Source: Verrucomicrobia bacterium LW23 (GTDB lineage: Bacteria > Verrucomicrobiota > Verrucomicrobiia > Methylacidiphilales > UBA1321). From it: 64,000 nt of DNA. The number at the start of each line of letters is the position of its first letter. Positions within the stretch are counted from its first letter, which is position 1. Below are positions 44,634 through 52,832 of this stretch, piece by piece. The notes beneath the pieces were generated by a model. The model was not told where the DNA came from. It made no database searches and saw only the letters and a program-made list of their open reading frames with translations. Location of the stretch: contig QAZA01000039.1 of the NCBI GenBank assembly GCA_003054695.1, positions 372,001 to 436,000 on the forward strand, read 5' to 3'. A program made the translations under genes and the position numbers.

Positions 44634-45277
44634 GGCGGTTTCCGTATTGAGATGTTCGAGACGAGGATATGAATTGAATGTATAAGGAATGGTATGAACA
44701 GATTATTTCACGCAAGCATGCTGTTCCTGCGCTGAATATCTGTGGAGCAAGAACAATGCCAAACCTCTCCATCTCATTCTAAGGCGCAGCCACAGAACGA
44801 TTTGCGCGCAAACCAATCAATAGTCGCGCCAACAAATGCCATGCTCCGTGCGGCAGCTGTCGTGCATTTTGCAAGCGTACGAGCGCGAGGAGGAATGCTA
44901 CGGCATCTCCACGTAGCGCATTTTCCAGATAGCTTGCCGCAAATTCGCCAGGCCGCGGGCACGGCGTAGCCAGACGTTCGCAAAGATGAGACGGCGCGAG
45001 CGAGGTGCTCCAAGAACAGCGTAGCCGTTCCCTACCTTAGCCCGGCGTTGCCCGGAGCATTCTGATGCGAGGACTACCCCGGGAGAGTTCTTCCCCCACC
45101 CCCCACACGATTGGGATGCGGAGACCAGGCCTGCAAACGATGCAGCCCAGCGCCCCCCCCCAACGAGGAGGGGAACACTGGGCTGTCCGGGCTGACACCC
45201 GTCAACCTCGTCAACCGCATCACCCGCGCCCGTGGGCGCGGTTGAGCGTGCTGCGGGCGCAGGGGGTGGCGGCGCGC
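44634..45277. other. Intergenic region, nothing recognised
   Basis: The part 44640-44720 is AT-rich and may hold a promoter for the small frame at 44633. The remainder up to the next gene shows no coding pattern. Likewise 44114-44367 is GC-rich and without a gene. Confidence 0.35.
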
Positions 45278-45709
45278 TTAGCGCGGCTTGGGGGCGCTGT
45301 TGGTGCCGGCGGGAGCGGGGGGGCGGGGCGCGGCGTTGGTGGCGCCGGGCGCGGCGGGGGCGCCGGCGTTGGGCGTCTCGCGGATCTGCATGTCCAGCAC
45401 GATCTTGCGGGCGTCGGCGTTGTCCTGGCTCATCAGCAGCAGGTCACGCGCCATGCCTTCCAGGGCGGTGCCCACTTCGCGCTCCTGGTCGCGGATGCGC
45501 TGGAGTTCGGCAATCGCGCCTGGCTTGAGCTTGCCCAGCTCAGTCAGGTCCTTGGACATCTTGTCGGTGCTGTCCGTCAGCACAAGGTACTCGATGGTGT
45601 AGAAGATGCTCAGCATCAACAGGAAAGCGATGACGGGCGGAATCACCAGCGCAAGCGGGTCGTAGGAAGCGGGGGGCTGGGGAATATCAGGATACGTGTC
45701 GTCGTTCAT
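45278..45709 (-). CDS. Small one-helix protein with coiled coil and Pro/Ala tail
   Basis: A 143-residue protein: short cytoplasmic start, transmembrane helix at about 20-42 (LALVIPPVIAFLLMLSIFYT), a helical segment to about 115 and an Ala/Pro/Asn-rich tail ending PAGTNSAPKPR. Second of two similar small genes on the minus strand, 141 bases after the first. Size and layout recall accessory proteins of envelope complexes, but no family is recognised. ATG 45709 was chosen because the preceding frame is unlike a protein start. Confidence 0.65.
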   Translation of the reverse strand: MNDDTYPDIPQPPASYDPLALVIPPVIAFLLMLSIFYTIEYLVLTDSTDKMSKDLTELGKLKPGAIAELQRIRDQEREVGTALEGMARDLLLMSQDNADARKIVLDMQIRETPNAGAPAAPGATNAAPRPPAPAGTNSAPKPR

Positions 45710-45850
45710 GGCCGGGAATGGGGAGATGGGAAAGGGAAGGGAAAAGAGTGGTCGTTCAGCGTAAGGCCGGGGCTGCGTGCGCGCATGCGCGCTTGCGCCT
45801 GTGCCTGCGTTTGCGCGCATTGGCAGCGCAACAGCTTGCCCCGCAGCGGG

Positions 45851-46162
45851 TTAGCGGGAGGCGGGCTCCTGCGCGGCGGGCTGGGTGCCGGCGCGGATTT
45901 GAACGCCGTATTTGCCCAGCAGATGGCGCAGCGAGGGCGACGCCGCAATCTGCGCGGAGAGCGTCTGCAGCACGCTGACTTTGGCCTGACGGTTTTGCTG
46001 GCTCACAATCGCCTCGCGCTGCATCGCCTCCAGTTCCCGGCGCTCCTTGTTAAGGCTGGCCGCGACGCCGCGGGCGTTGGAGGAAGCTAGCATCATCATA
46101 AAGATGATGGCGATCAGATAGGTGCTGACCAGATAGAGGAGAATGGTGAGAATGCGGGACAT
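45851..46162 (-). CDS. Small one-helix coiled-coil protein
   Basis: A 103-residue protein with an N-terminal transmembrane helix (MSRILTILLYLVSTYLIAII) and a charged helix after it (LNKERRELEAMQREAIV) likely to form a coiled coil. The C-terminus is Ala/Gln-rich. Together with the gene at 45278 it makes a pair of bitopic proteins with helical soluble parts, which may associate. Function not recognised. Confidence 0.65.
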   Translation of the reverse strand: MSRILTILLYLVSTYLIAIIFMMMLASSNARGVAASLNKERRELEAMQREAIVSQQNRQAKVSVLQTLSAQIAASPSLRHLLGKYGVQIRAGTQPAAQEPASR

Positions 46163-46894
46163 ATTGCGGTTAAAGTGCGATACGGCTGGACGCGGAGTCG
46201 AAGGCGGGCGCGGCATGAACGAGGGCGGTTGCCCGGTCACTCAATCAAGGCGAGATGATGAGTCTATCAAACGCTATCGGCAAGGGACACGTCAAAAGTG
46301 AAGAGATCCTCATCTTTTTCCATTCATGTGCATGCCTGACGACGATGCGCGAAATAGCGTGCGTGGGGAACATCGTGGCCCCCATGCGCGCATGGCATGA
46401 TGCAACTTACGCAGAATACTGCCCGTTGCGGTGCAACTATTTTCGGAGGGTGTACACTACAAGATGTAGTAGTAAATAAGCGTGTATAATCTACCCGTCG
46501 CCCCCGGGGACAGCCGATGTCCCTGCTTTGTTTGTAAATCAAAAAGCGTAAAAATAAAAGTGCTTGCCCGATCACCACCTTCCGCCCTACATTTCCCCTA
46601 TCAACCGCGCAATCGGCGGCCCGGCTCCCCCAGAGCCGGGTGGAGCCAGGTCCCGGCCCGTTCTAAGGGAAGTGGACCTGCCTGAGCAACGTGCCCCACC
46701 CCGCAAGGGGCGGCAGTGTCTCAGACCGGCGCCTGCCTTTGGAGACTTGTATGGCCCACGCAAGTGGCTGGCGGTCGCGCATGCAGCGCGCCCGGTGTGG
46801 TAGCACGGATGGTCGTTGCAGCGCGCCCCGCAGTGGCGGCGGCGTCGGATGTAGTGATGGCATGAGCACAGGGCGGCCGTCGCCTCGGGCCGGC
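46163..46894. other. Intergenic region with a possible structured RNA segment
   Basis: No gene is recognised. AT-rich at 46440-46560. From about 46608 the sequence can fold into several stems: CCCGGCTC/GAGCCGGG, and CTGAG/CTCAG (about 46683-46724) enclosing TGCC/GGCA and CCCC-GCAA-GGGG, the last a GNRA tetraloop. A weak promoter-like TTGTTT with AAAAATA lies around 46528-46557. It matches none of SRP RNA, tmRNA or RNase P motifs that I can recall. Confidence 0.35.
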
Positions 46895-47164
46895 TTAGCT
46901 GGAGGAGCCGGGACGCGGTGCCCCCACTTGCTGCTGCAGGGCGGCCAGCGCGGCCTCCAGTTTGGCCACGCGGGCGGCAAGGTCGGCGCCGTCGACGGGC
47001 ACAGGTTTACTGCCCTTTTTCAGCTTGCCCTTGCGCGCCAGGTCCTGGGCGATAAGCAAGTCGATGTACGAGCTGAGGTTCTCCGCGCCGCCGTCGCGCA
47101 GCAGCTGGTTGGCGGCGTCCAGGTAGTCGGAGTCGACCGTGACGGAGATTTTCTTCTTCGGCAT
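46895..47164 (-). CDS. Ribbon-helix-helix protein (antitoxin-like)
   Basis: An 89-residue basic protein. KKKISVTVDSDYLDAANQLL and the following GAENLSSYIDLLIAQ fit a ribbon-helix-helix DNA-binding fold: one strand, then two helices. The C-terminal part (LAARVAKLEAALAALQQQV) should form a coiled coil. The gene is divergent from the small gene at 47249, 84 bases away, so the shared promoter region may be its operator. No toxin partner is adjacent on the same strand. ATG 47164 fits the fold start. Confidence 0.65.
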   Translation of the reverse strand: MPKKKISVTVDSDYLDAANQLLRDGGAENLSSYIDLLIAQDLARKGKLKKGSKPVPVDGADLAARVAKLEAALAALQQQVGAPRPGSSS

Positions 47165-47248
47165 GGTCGGATTGTATCCTACCAACGGTAGCATAATCAA
47201 GTGGAACCTGGGAATCTTGTTGAATTGTCGGATAAAGTAGGAGAAAGT

Positions 47249-47482
47249 ATGACAATGCGGAACGCGTCAGCCCCCTCTCATCACCACCAGCCTCCCGCAG
47301 GCAAACCGCCCCGGCTCGTCAAGGTGTCGCTCTCCCTGGCGCCCGGCCCCCTGGATGCCGCCCGCAAGCTGGCCATGGCCCAGGACGTCGGTTTCTCCCA
47401 CTACGTGCGGGCGCTGATGAAACGCGACCTGACGCGCCGCGGCTACCTGCCGGCGCATCGCCCGGGCACTCCCACCCCATAG
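47249..47482 (+). CDS. Small ribbon-helix-helix-like basic protein
   Basis: A 77-residue protein. VKVSLSLAPGPLDAARKLA and the following FSHYVRALMKRDL resemble a ribbon-helix-helix domain, with a His/Pro-rich start and Pro/Thr end. It has a good Shine-Dalgarno site (AGGAGA seven bases before the ATG), which is unusual in this window. Likely a DNA-binding protein; its partner or target is unknown. Confidence 0.6.
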   Translation: MTMRNASAPSHHHQPPAGKPPRLVKVSLSLAPGPLDAARKLAMAQDVGFSHYVRALMKRDLTRRGYLPAHRPGTPTP

Positions 47483-47547
47483 CGTTTCCCTGGCGCCGCC
47501 GCTCCTCTCGCTTCGCTATCTCCCACCCCCATGCCCTAACTACCACC

Positions 47548-48090
47548 ATGCCCACCACAACCTTGTTGCCCGATACCCGCTGCGCGCCTGGCCGCCGCTA
47601 CACCGGCGCGCCCTGCCGCCCCGGTCCGGCGCGCGGGGAGCACGCCCCGCTTTTGCCCGGCCTGCTGCACACCCCCGCCGCGCCGCCTTCCCCGACGCTC
47701 GCTGCATCGCCATCGCCGGCTCCGGTGCCCGGGCATCGCCCCGGCGCACGGGCCGCGGTGGATGCCAAGGAGCCGGTCGCCCCCGCCTGTCGCAGCGCCG
47801 CTCACCCGGGCAACCCGCCCGCCGCGCCGCCACGCCCGCGGGTGGCGCACCTTATTCCGGAGGCGGCGGACGAAGCCGTGATCCTCGCATGGGCCTCCGT
47901 GCGCGTGCCCGTGCAGGCGCTGGTGGATGTGAACGAAGGCCGCATCCTGGCCGTGCGATTCTTCTGGAACCGCAACTACACGGGCGAATGCGCCGACATC
48001 CCGCCCGGCACATCCGTTTTTGCGGAGGCGCAGTGGAGCGACGAGGTGCAGGAGGAAGTGGCCCGCATCGTGCCGGAGGCCGCGGAATGA
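47548..48090 (+). CDS. Hypothetical protein, Pro/Ala-rich with small C-terminal domain
   Basis: A 180-residue protein. Residues 1-95 are low-complexity Pro/Ala/Arg-rich. The C-terminal 80 residues look folded: AVILAWASVRVPVQALVDVN, GRILAVRFFWNRNY and an acidic helix ending EEVARIVPEAAE. Its TGA overlaps the ATG of the next gene (ATGA at 48087-48090), so the two are coupled. No family recognised. Confidence 0.55.
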   Translation: MPTTTLLPDTRCAPGRRYTGAPCRPGPARGEHAPLLPGLLHTPAAPPSPTLAASPSPAPVPGHRPGARAAVDAKEPVAPACRSAAHPGNPPAAPPRPRVAHLIPEAADEAVILAWASVRVPVQALVDVNEGRILAVRFFWNRNYTGECADIPPGTSVFAEAQWSDEVQEEVARIVPEAAE

Positions 48091-48881
48091 GCGCGCCCGC
48101 CTTTCCGCCCGGCACATGCAATCCGGCGGCCAGCGCCGGAGCTCCGCTGCCCGCCCGTCCAGACGAAACGCCGCGCCACGGCTGGCCGCGTCTGGCGCCC
48201 GCGGTCGCGCCGTCACCGCCGATGGCGGCAACCGCTCCGCCGACCGGCTTCCCGCTGGTCGTCATTCCGCGCCGGTCGATTCGCGTGGAGCAGCTGCCGC
48301 CCCGGGTTTGCGTGGAGGACGAGGGCCGTGCGGCAGATCGCCTTGCCGCGCAGCAACTTATGGAATACATGCGCGACTTGTGCCGACCCATCCCGCTGGA
48401 GCGCCGCCTGGCGTGCCGCCCCTGCGAGGGCGCCGGAGGCTGGCTGTGCCTGTACGAGCTGGAGATGGAGGGCGACTGGATGTACGGCTCGCTCCTGGTC
48501 TACTTTGCGCGCCCCGAGGTTGCCGTGCTGCGCGATCGCCTGGAGGCGCGCCGCCTTGCCGCCCAGGGCAGCCGATCGCAGCGCCCGCCGGCGCCCCGGC
48601 AGCCGCAGCTCCATAAAGAGCTCCACAAAGGCAGCATCACCGCCTCCGGGCGCTGGCGTCCGTCCGTTGCCGAGCTGGTGGCGCACGCCTGCACCCTCCC
48701 CACCGCCGCCTGGCCCACCCGCACGCGCGATCTCCTCAAAAGCGCTAACCTCTGGATGCGCCACCCCGGCGCCCCGGCCGCCTCCGCCCCACGTGCGCCG
48801 GACGCCGATACCGACACGCCCACACCCCTGAATGTAGCTCTGTGGACAGCCGCGCCGCCCGAAGGATGCTCGCACCATTAG
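48087..48881 (+). CDS. Hypothetical protein coupled to the preceding gene
   Basis: A 264-residue protein. After a Pro/Ala-rich start, residues about 55-165 appear folded, with cysteines at LACRPCEGAGGWLCLYELEM that might bind metal. The middle is basic (RRLAAQGSRSQRPP) and the end Pro/Ala-rich. No similarity is recognised. The overlapping start at 48087 is supported by the coupling; a longer frame from 47889 would overlap the preceding gene. Confidence 0.5.
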   Translation: MSAPAFPPGTCNPAASAGAPLPARPDETPRHGWPRLAPAVAPSPPMAATAPPTGFPLVVIPRRSIRVEQLPPRVCVEDEGRAADRLAAQQLMEYMRDLCRPIPLERRLACRPCEGAGGWLCLYELEMEGDWMYGSLLVYFARPEVAVLRDRLEARRLAAQGSRSQRPPAPRQPQLHKELHKGSITASGRWRPSVAELVAHACTLPTAAWPTRTRDLLKSANLWMRHPGAPAASAPRAPDADTDTPTPLNVALWTAAPPEGCSHH

Positions 48882-49063
48882 AGCTTTTTCCAGACAGCTT
48901 GTCGCGTACTCGCCAGGCTCCGGGAACGACGAAAGCCGTTCCCTCCCGTCACCGTAGGTTTGCCCGAGCTTTCTGAAGCGAGGCTAACCCCAGAGCGTTG
49001 CGCTCCAAAGCGCGGTTGGCGCGCTTCGCGGCGGTTGAGCTTAATGCACGCTCCTAATCCGAT

Positions 49064-49129
49064 CCAGAGGCTGTCCACAGTCTGCATTTCCTCTCTTCAA
49101 TCTTGGCGATCTTTCCGTCCTTGGCGTTA
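49064..49129. repeat. Left half of a TGTCGACA/CGCCAAGG repeat
   Basis: CAGAGGCTGTCCACAGTCTG, then ATCTTGGCGATCTTTCCGTC and CTTGGCG, matching the left half of the element. The right half is absent. The rest of 48882-49190 has no gene. Confidence 0.6.
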
Positions 49130-49190
49130 AAAACTCCCCTCGGCATTCATCGAGCGAAAGCTTCTCAAGAAAACCCATCCATATAACCTT

Positions 49191-49691
49191 ATGTTCAAGC
49201 AAATCGCCTCCAACACGTGCGTCACGTCTCCTGCCTCCCGCCCTTGTTCCGACTCAACCCCGGGTCCCGGTGCCGACAAAACGCCGGGACGCGCATCCCC
49301 CGGCGCGGGTTTGCCGTGTACGTTTGGGCCGCCAGTGGTGGTGCCGCAGGGGGATGGCTCTGTGCTGCTGAGGCCGGGGCGTGTGCAGACGGAGATGACA
49401 CCCGGGCAGGCGGCGGCGGCGCTTCGCGTGCACCGCAACACGGTATACGCCTATATTGAGATGGGGCTGCTGACCGAACGGCGGCCATCGCCCCAGCGCA
49501 TAATGCTGGATGCCGCCGAGGTGGCCGCCCTTCATGCCTCCATGCGCGATCCGGAGTACTGGACCCCCGGGCGCGTGACGGAACTGGCCGCAGCGCGCGC
49601 CCGGCCCCGCGGCACGGGCACCGGGCCGCGCATCTCGGCCCACACCGTCCGCAGCTCCCGGGCCCGCACGGCGGGCAGGGGACGGGAGTGA
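49191..49691 (+). CDS. Small helix-turn-helix (excisionase/MerR-like) protein
   Basis: A 166-residue protein. Residues about 68-115 read TPGQAAAALRVHRNTVYAYI and then a wing and MLDAAEVAALHA, the helix-turn-helix type found in DNA-binding excisionase and MerR-like proteins. The N-terminal 65 residues are Pro/Gly-rich, and the C-terminus is Arg/Thr-rich. No integrase or phage gene is close. It may regulate the accessory genes to its left. Confidence 0.65.
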   Translation: MFKQIASNTCVTSPASRPCSDSTPGPGADKTPGRASPGAGLPCTFGPPVVVPQGDGSVLLRPGRVQTEMTPGQAAAALRVHRNTVYAYIEMGLLTERRPSPQRIMLDAAEVAALHASMRDPEYWTPGRVTELAAARARPRGTGTGPRISAHTVRSSRARTAGRGRE

Positions 49692-49801
49692 GCGCGGTGG
49701 GCGTAACCGTGCATGGGGCCGCCCCGCCTGTGCGTGATAACCTGTAACGGCTCTCCAGTGCCCCAACTGATGCGCCATTATTCATGACGCTCAGTTGAGA
49801 A

Positions 49802-50467
49802 TCAGGCGGCGGTGGTCTTGTGCTTCTCGTGGCGGATATCCACGGCCTGGTAGAGATAAAAGATCTCTTCGGCAATATTCTTGGCGTGATCCGCAATGCG
49901 CTCCAGAGAGCGGGCGACCAGCGTGAGGTTGATCGCGCGGGTGATGGTGGAGGGGCTCTCCAGCATGTAGGTGGTCAGCTCGCGCGCCAGCTGGCGGTTG
50001 ATCTCGTCCACGGATTTGTCGCGGCGGATGATCTGCTGGGCCAGCTCAGCGTTGCCATCCACAAACGCGGTCATGGAGTCGCGGATCATGCCCAGCGCGA
50101 TGTCGGCCATACGGGGGATGTCGATCATCGGCTTAAGCTCGGGCTCGTTATTGAGATCCCTGGCGCGGCGTGCGATGGAGACGGCCTGATCGGCCAGACG
50201 CTCCAGGTTGCTGGAGATTTTGGAGGAGACGAGCATCAGGCGGCAGTCAAACGCCACCGGCGCCTGAAGCGCAATGTAAGTGATGACCATTTCGTCCAGC
50301 GCCACCTCCAGCTCGTCCAGCTGTGTGTCTTCGGCTTCCACCGTGTCGATAAGCGCGCTGTCGCGCTCCACCAGGGCCTTCATAGCCAGGCGCAGATTGC
50401 GCTCCGCCAGGCTGGACATCATCAGAACCGTCTCGCGAATTTTGGAAAGTTGATTCTCGCCTGTCAT
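49802..50467 (-). CDS. phoU: Phosphate-signalling regulator PhoU
   Basis: A 221-residue, all-helical PhoU protein of two three-helix bundles. The repeats show ALDEMVITYIALQAPVAFDC and SSNLERLADQAVSIARR in the first half and NLTLVARSLERIADHAKNIA in the second, with the conserved E-x(2)-AD pattern that binds iron clusters. PhoU modulates the Pst transporter and PhoR; neither pst nor pho regulator genes are in the window. The ATG at 50467 is the normal start; the longer frame runs into ctpA. It lies downstream of ctpA on the same strand and follows it by 109 bases. Confidence 0.93.
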   Translation of the reverse strand: MTGENQLSKIRETVLMMSSLAERNLRLAMKALVERDSALIDTVEAEDTQLDELEVALDEMVITYIALQAPVAFDCRLMLVSSKISSNLERLADQAVSIARRARDLNNEPELKPMIDIPRMADIALGMIRDSMTAFVDGNAELAQQIIRRDKSVDEINRQLARELTTYMLESPSTITRAINLTLVARSLERIADHAKNIAEEIFYLYQAVDIRHEKHKTTAA

Positions 50468-50576
50468 CCCCACAACATCGTTGCCAGAGCCCTCCGTTGC
50501 AAGCCCGCACTTGTGCCATTTGTGCGGCAAACGGGTGTGGGAGCTGTGACGATCCCCTCCCTCGCCTCGCCAAGGC

Positions 50577-51902
50577 TTACGGCGTGTTCCTGGCCTGGCG
50601 CGCGCGGTAGTCCGGCCCGTTCTGCCGCTGCGTGTGGATGCGCACGCCTTTAAGGGAGGCGACGGCGCGGTCCAGCTGGGTGTCGCGCAGGGTGCGGATT
50701 TGAGTTTGTTCCTCGGATGTGAGCAGGCGCGGGTTGCGGGCGGCGACAAGCTGGCGCTCTTCCTTCTCGGTAACCGGCGCGTAAATGTCGGGCGCGATGC
50801 CGACCTCGTGGATGGTTTTGCGACTGGGCGTGTAGTAGCGGGCGGTGGTGAGACGCAGGCCGACGCCGTTGCCCAGGTCCTGCACACTTTGCACGCTGCC
50901 TTTGCCAAACGACGTCTCGCCGAGGATGAGGGCGCGCCGCATATCCTTAAGGGCGCCGGCCACAATCTCCGCCGCGCTGGCGCTGTAGCCGTTAATCAGC
51001 ACGGTAATGGGGTAATTGGGGTGCCGCCGGCCGTTGCGGCTGCGGTACTCATAACTTTGCTGCGGCGTGCGGCCCTGGGTGGAGACAACCACGGTGTTGG
51101 GAGGCAAAAAGGCGCCGGCTATCTCCACCGCGGAATCGAGCAGGCCGCCGGGGTTGTTGCGCAGATCCAGCACCAGCGCCTCCATGCCCTGGGACTCCAG
51201 CCGGGCAAGGGCGCGCTCCATCTCCATCGGGCTGTTCTCACCAAACTGCTCCAGGCGGATGTAACCGATCTTGTCGGTGCCGGTCATCTCGGCGGGCAGC
51301 AGGCGCACCTCCTTAACGGTGGCCACCTTGATAATCTCGCGCGTCAGTTCCACGTCAAACACGTCGTCCGGCTTGCCTTCGGCGGAGCGCATCAGCGTCA
51401 TCTTCACCTTCTCGCCGCGCGAGCCGCGCAGGCGCTTGATGGCGCGGTTAAGGCCCATCTTCTCCGTGGTTTTGCCGTCGATTTTGAGGATGCGATCGCC
51501 GGGGAGAATGCCCGCGCGCGAGCTGGGCGTGTCCTCCATCGGCGCAATAATAATCACGTTGCCATCGCGCATGCCAACCACGATACCGAGGCCGGAGAAC
51601 TCGCCGCGCGTGTCCTTCTGCATCTCCGCAAAGCTCTCTTCATCAAGGAATTGGCTGTGTGGATCCAGTGACGACAGGATGCCTTTCAGGGCCGAGTATG
51701 TCAGGTCCTTGTAGCTCGTCTTGGTTGGGTCCACATACTCCTGGCGCACCAGCTCAATCACGCGCTGGAGAAGCAGCGTATTCTTGTAACTCTCATCCAC
51801 CTTCGCTTCGGCGGTGTCCGAGTACCATGCGTGAAAACCCAATAGACAATTCACGGCAATAGCCGTGAAGAGAAGTCCGAGTGGTCCACACCATCTACGC
51901 AT
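50577..51902 (-). CDS. ctpA: C-terminal processing protease (S41 family)
   Basis: A 441-residue periplasmic serine protease. One N-terminal signal/anchor helix, then the helical N-domain, a PDZ domain (GLGIVVGMRDGNVIIIAPM to DRILKIDGK), and the S41 catalytic domain with the nucleophile Ser in LINGYSASAAEIV and the general-base Lys in FGKGSVQ. It trims C-termini of exported proteins. The first residues carry an Arg pair and a single helix, so it may stay membrane-anchored. It lies on the same strand as rsmI upstream and phoU downstream. Confidence 0.93.
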   Translation of the reverse strand: MRRWCGPLGLLFTAIAVNCLLGFHAWYSDTAEAKVDESYKNTLLLQRVIELVRQEYVDPTKTSYKDLTYSALKGILSSLDPHSQFLDEESFAEMQKDTRGEFSGLGIVVGMRDGNVIIIAPMEDTPSSRAGILPGDRILKIDGKTTEKMGLNRAIKRLRGSRGEKVKMTLMRSAEGKPDDVFDVELTREIIKVATVKEVRLLPAEMTGTDKIGYIRLEQFGENSPMEMERALARLESQGMEALVLDLRNNPGGLLDSAVEIAGAFLPPNTVVVSTQGRTPQQSYEYRSRNGRRHPNYPITVLINGYSASAAEIVAGALKDMRRALILGETSFGKGSVQSVQDLGNGVGLRLTTARYYTPSRKTIHEVGIAPDIYAPVTEKEERQLVAARNPRLLTSEEQTQIRTLRDTQLDRAVASLKGVRIHTQRQNGPDYRARQARNTP

Positions 51903-52001
51903 CTTGACATACTAACATGCCGTGACCATCTGGCCAGCATAAAAACCTGAAAAAACTTCTCAGGGGCTGTCGATATTCGACTATAGTGGGGAAGGGAGTG
52001 T

Positions 52002-52793
52002 TTAACCCTCGTTAGAGCTATCTTCTTGTGGTTGAGGTGGTTGCGGTGCTTCGCCCTGGCGCAGGCGGCGGCGGTGGGCGCGCTCTTCTTCGCGGGTCAT
52101 CGGGGCGATGACCAGGCAGATTTCGCCGCGGGGCTCGTTGCGGCTGAAATGGTTGTGCAGATCGGTCGCGGCGCCGCGTCGCCATTCTTCGAATTTTTTG
52201 GTCAGCTCGCGGGCCACGCAAATGCGGCGGTCGCCCAGCTCCGTCGCAGCGTCCGCCAGGCTGCGCACGAGGCGGTGCGGGGACTCGTAAAAGACTGTGG
52301 CGCAGGTTCTTAGCGCGGCCTCGGCAAATTCGCGGCGGCGCGCGCCGCTTTTGGGCGGGAGAAAGCCGCCAAAGTGAAACGCATCAGGCTCAAACCCGCT
52401 GCCCACCAGCGCGGCGACAAGCGCCGACGGCCCCGGCACCACCTCCACGCGCAGCCCCGCGTCGACGCAGGCGCGGATGAGGCGCGCGCCGGGGTCCGAC
52501 ACGCCGGGGGTGCCGGCGTCGCTGATGAGCGCCACTTTTTCGCCGCGCTGGACGCGCTCGACCAGGTCGTCGCTGCGGCGCGCCTCGTTAAAGCTGTGGC
52601 AGCTGATCAGTGGGACGCGTAACGCCAGGTGGCGCAACAGGTTAGCGCTGTGGCGCGTGTCCTCGGCGGCAATCACATCGGCCTCGCTCAGCACACGCAC
52701 GGCGCGCAGCGTTATGTCCTCCAGGTTGCCGATAGGCGTGGCCACAACGTACAGGACGCCAACGGCTTGTGTGGGGGCGGATGGGGATGTCAC
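52002..52793 (-). CDS. rsmI: 16S rRNA (cytidine(1402)-2'-O)-methyltransferase RsmI
   Basis: A 263-residue enzyme that methylates 16S rRNA at C1402. The family signature GVLYVVATPIGNLEDITLRA opens the protein, followed by ADVIAAEDTRHSANLL, ALISDAGTPGVSDPG and VVPGPSALVAAL, all conserved SAM- and substrate-binding parts of the tetrapyrrole-methylase fold. The start is GTG at 52793. The C-terminus is Pro/Gln-rich. The region between it and ctpA contains GGGGCTGTCGATATTCGAC near 51963, a remnant of the TGTCGACA repeat. Confidence 0.95.
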   Translation of the reverse strand: MTSPSAPTQAVGVLYVVATPIGNLEDITLRAVRVLSEADVIAAEDTRHSANLLRHLALRVPLISCHSFNEARRSDDLVERVQRGEKVALISDAGTPGVSDPGARLIRACVDAGLRVEVVPGPSALVAALVGSGFEPDAFHFGGFLPPKSGARRREFAEAALRTCATVFYESPHRLVRSLADAATELGDRRICVARELTKKFEEWRRGAATDLHNHFSRNEPRGEICLVIAPMTREEERAHRRRLRQGEAPQPPQPQEDSSNEG

Positions 52794-52832
52794 GAGGCGG
52801 TGGGAATGAAAGTGTGATGCGAAAAGTAGCGT

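Noticed and set aside
46895-47482. Toxin-antitoxin pair
   Set aside because: Both divergent products look like DNA-binding proteins and neither resembles a known toxin such as RelE, PIN or MazF.
46895-49691. Prophage or integrative element
   Set aside because: No integrase, terminase or structural gene and no direct repeats at the tRNA-Ala gene were found; only small DNA-binding proteins are present.
49802-50965. Longer version of PhoU starting at 50965
   Set aside because: The extra 166 residues overlap ctpA in another frame and are Pro/Arg/Ser-rich without similarity to PhoU.
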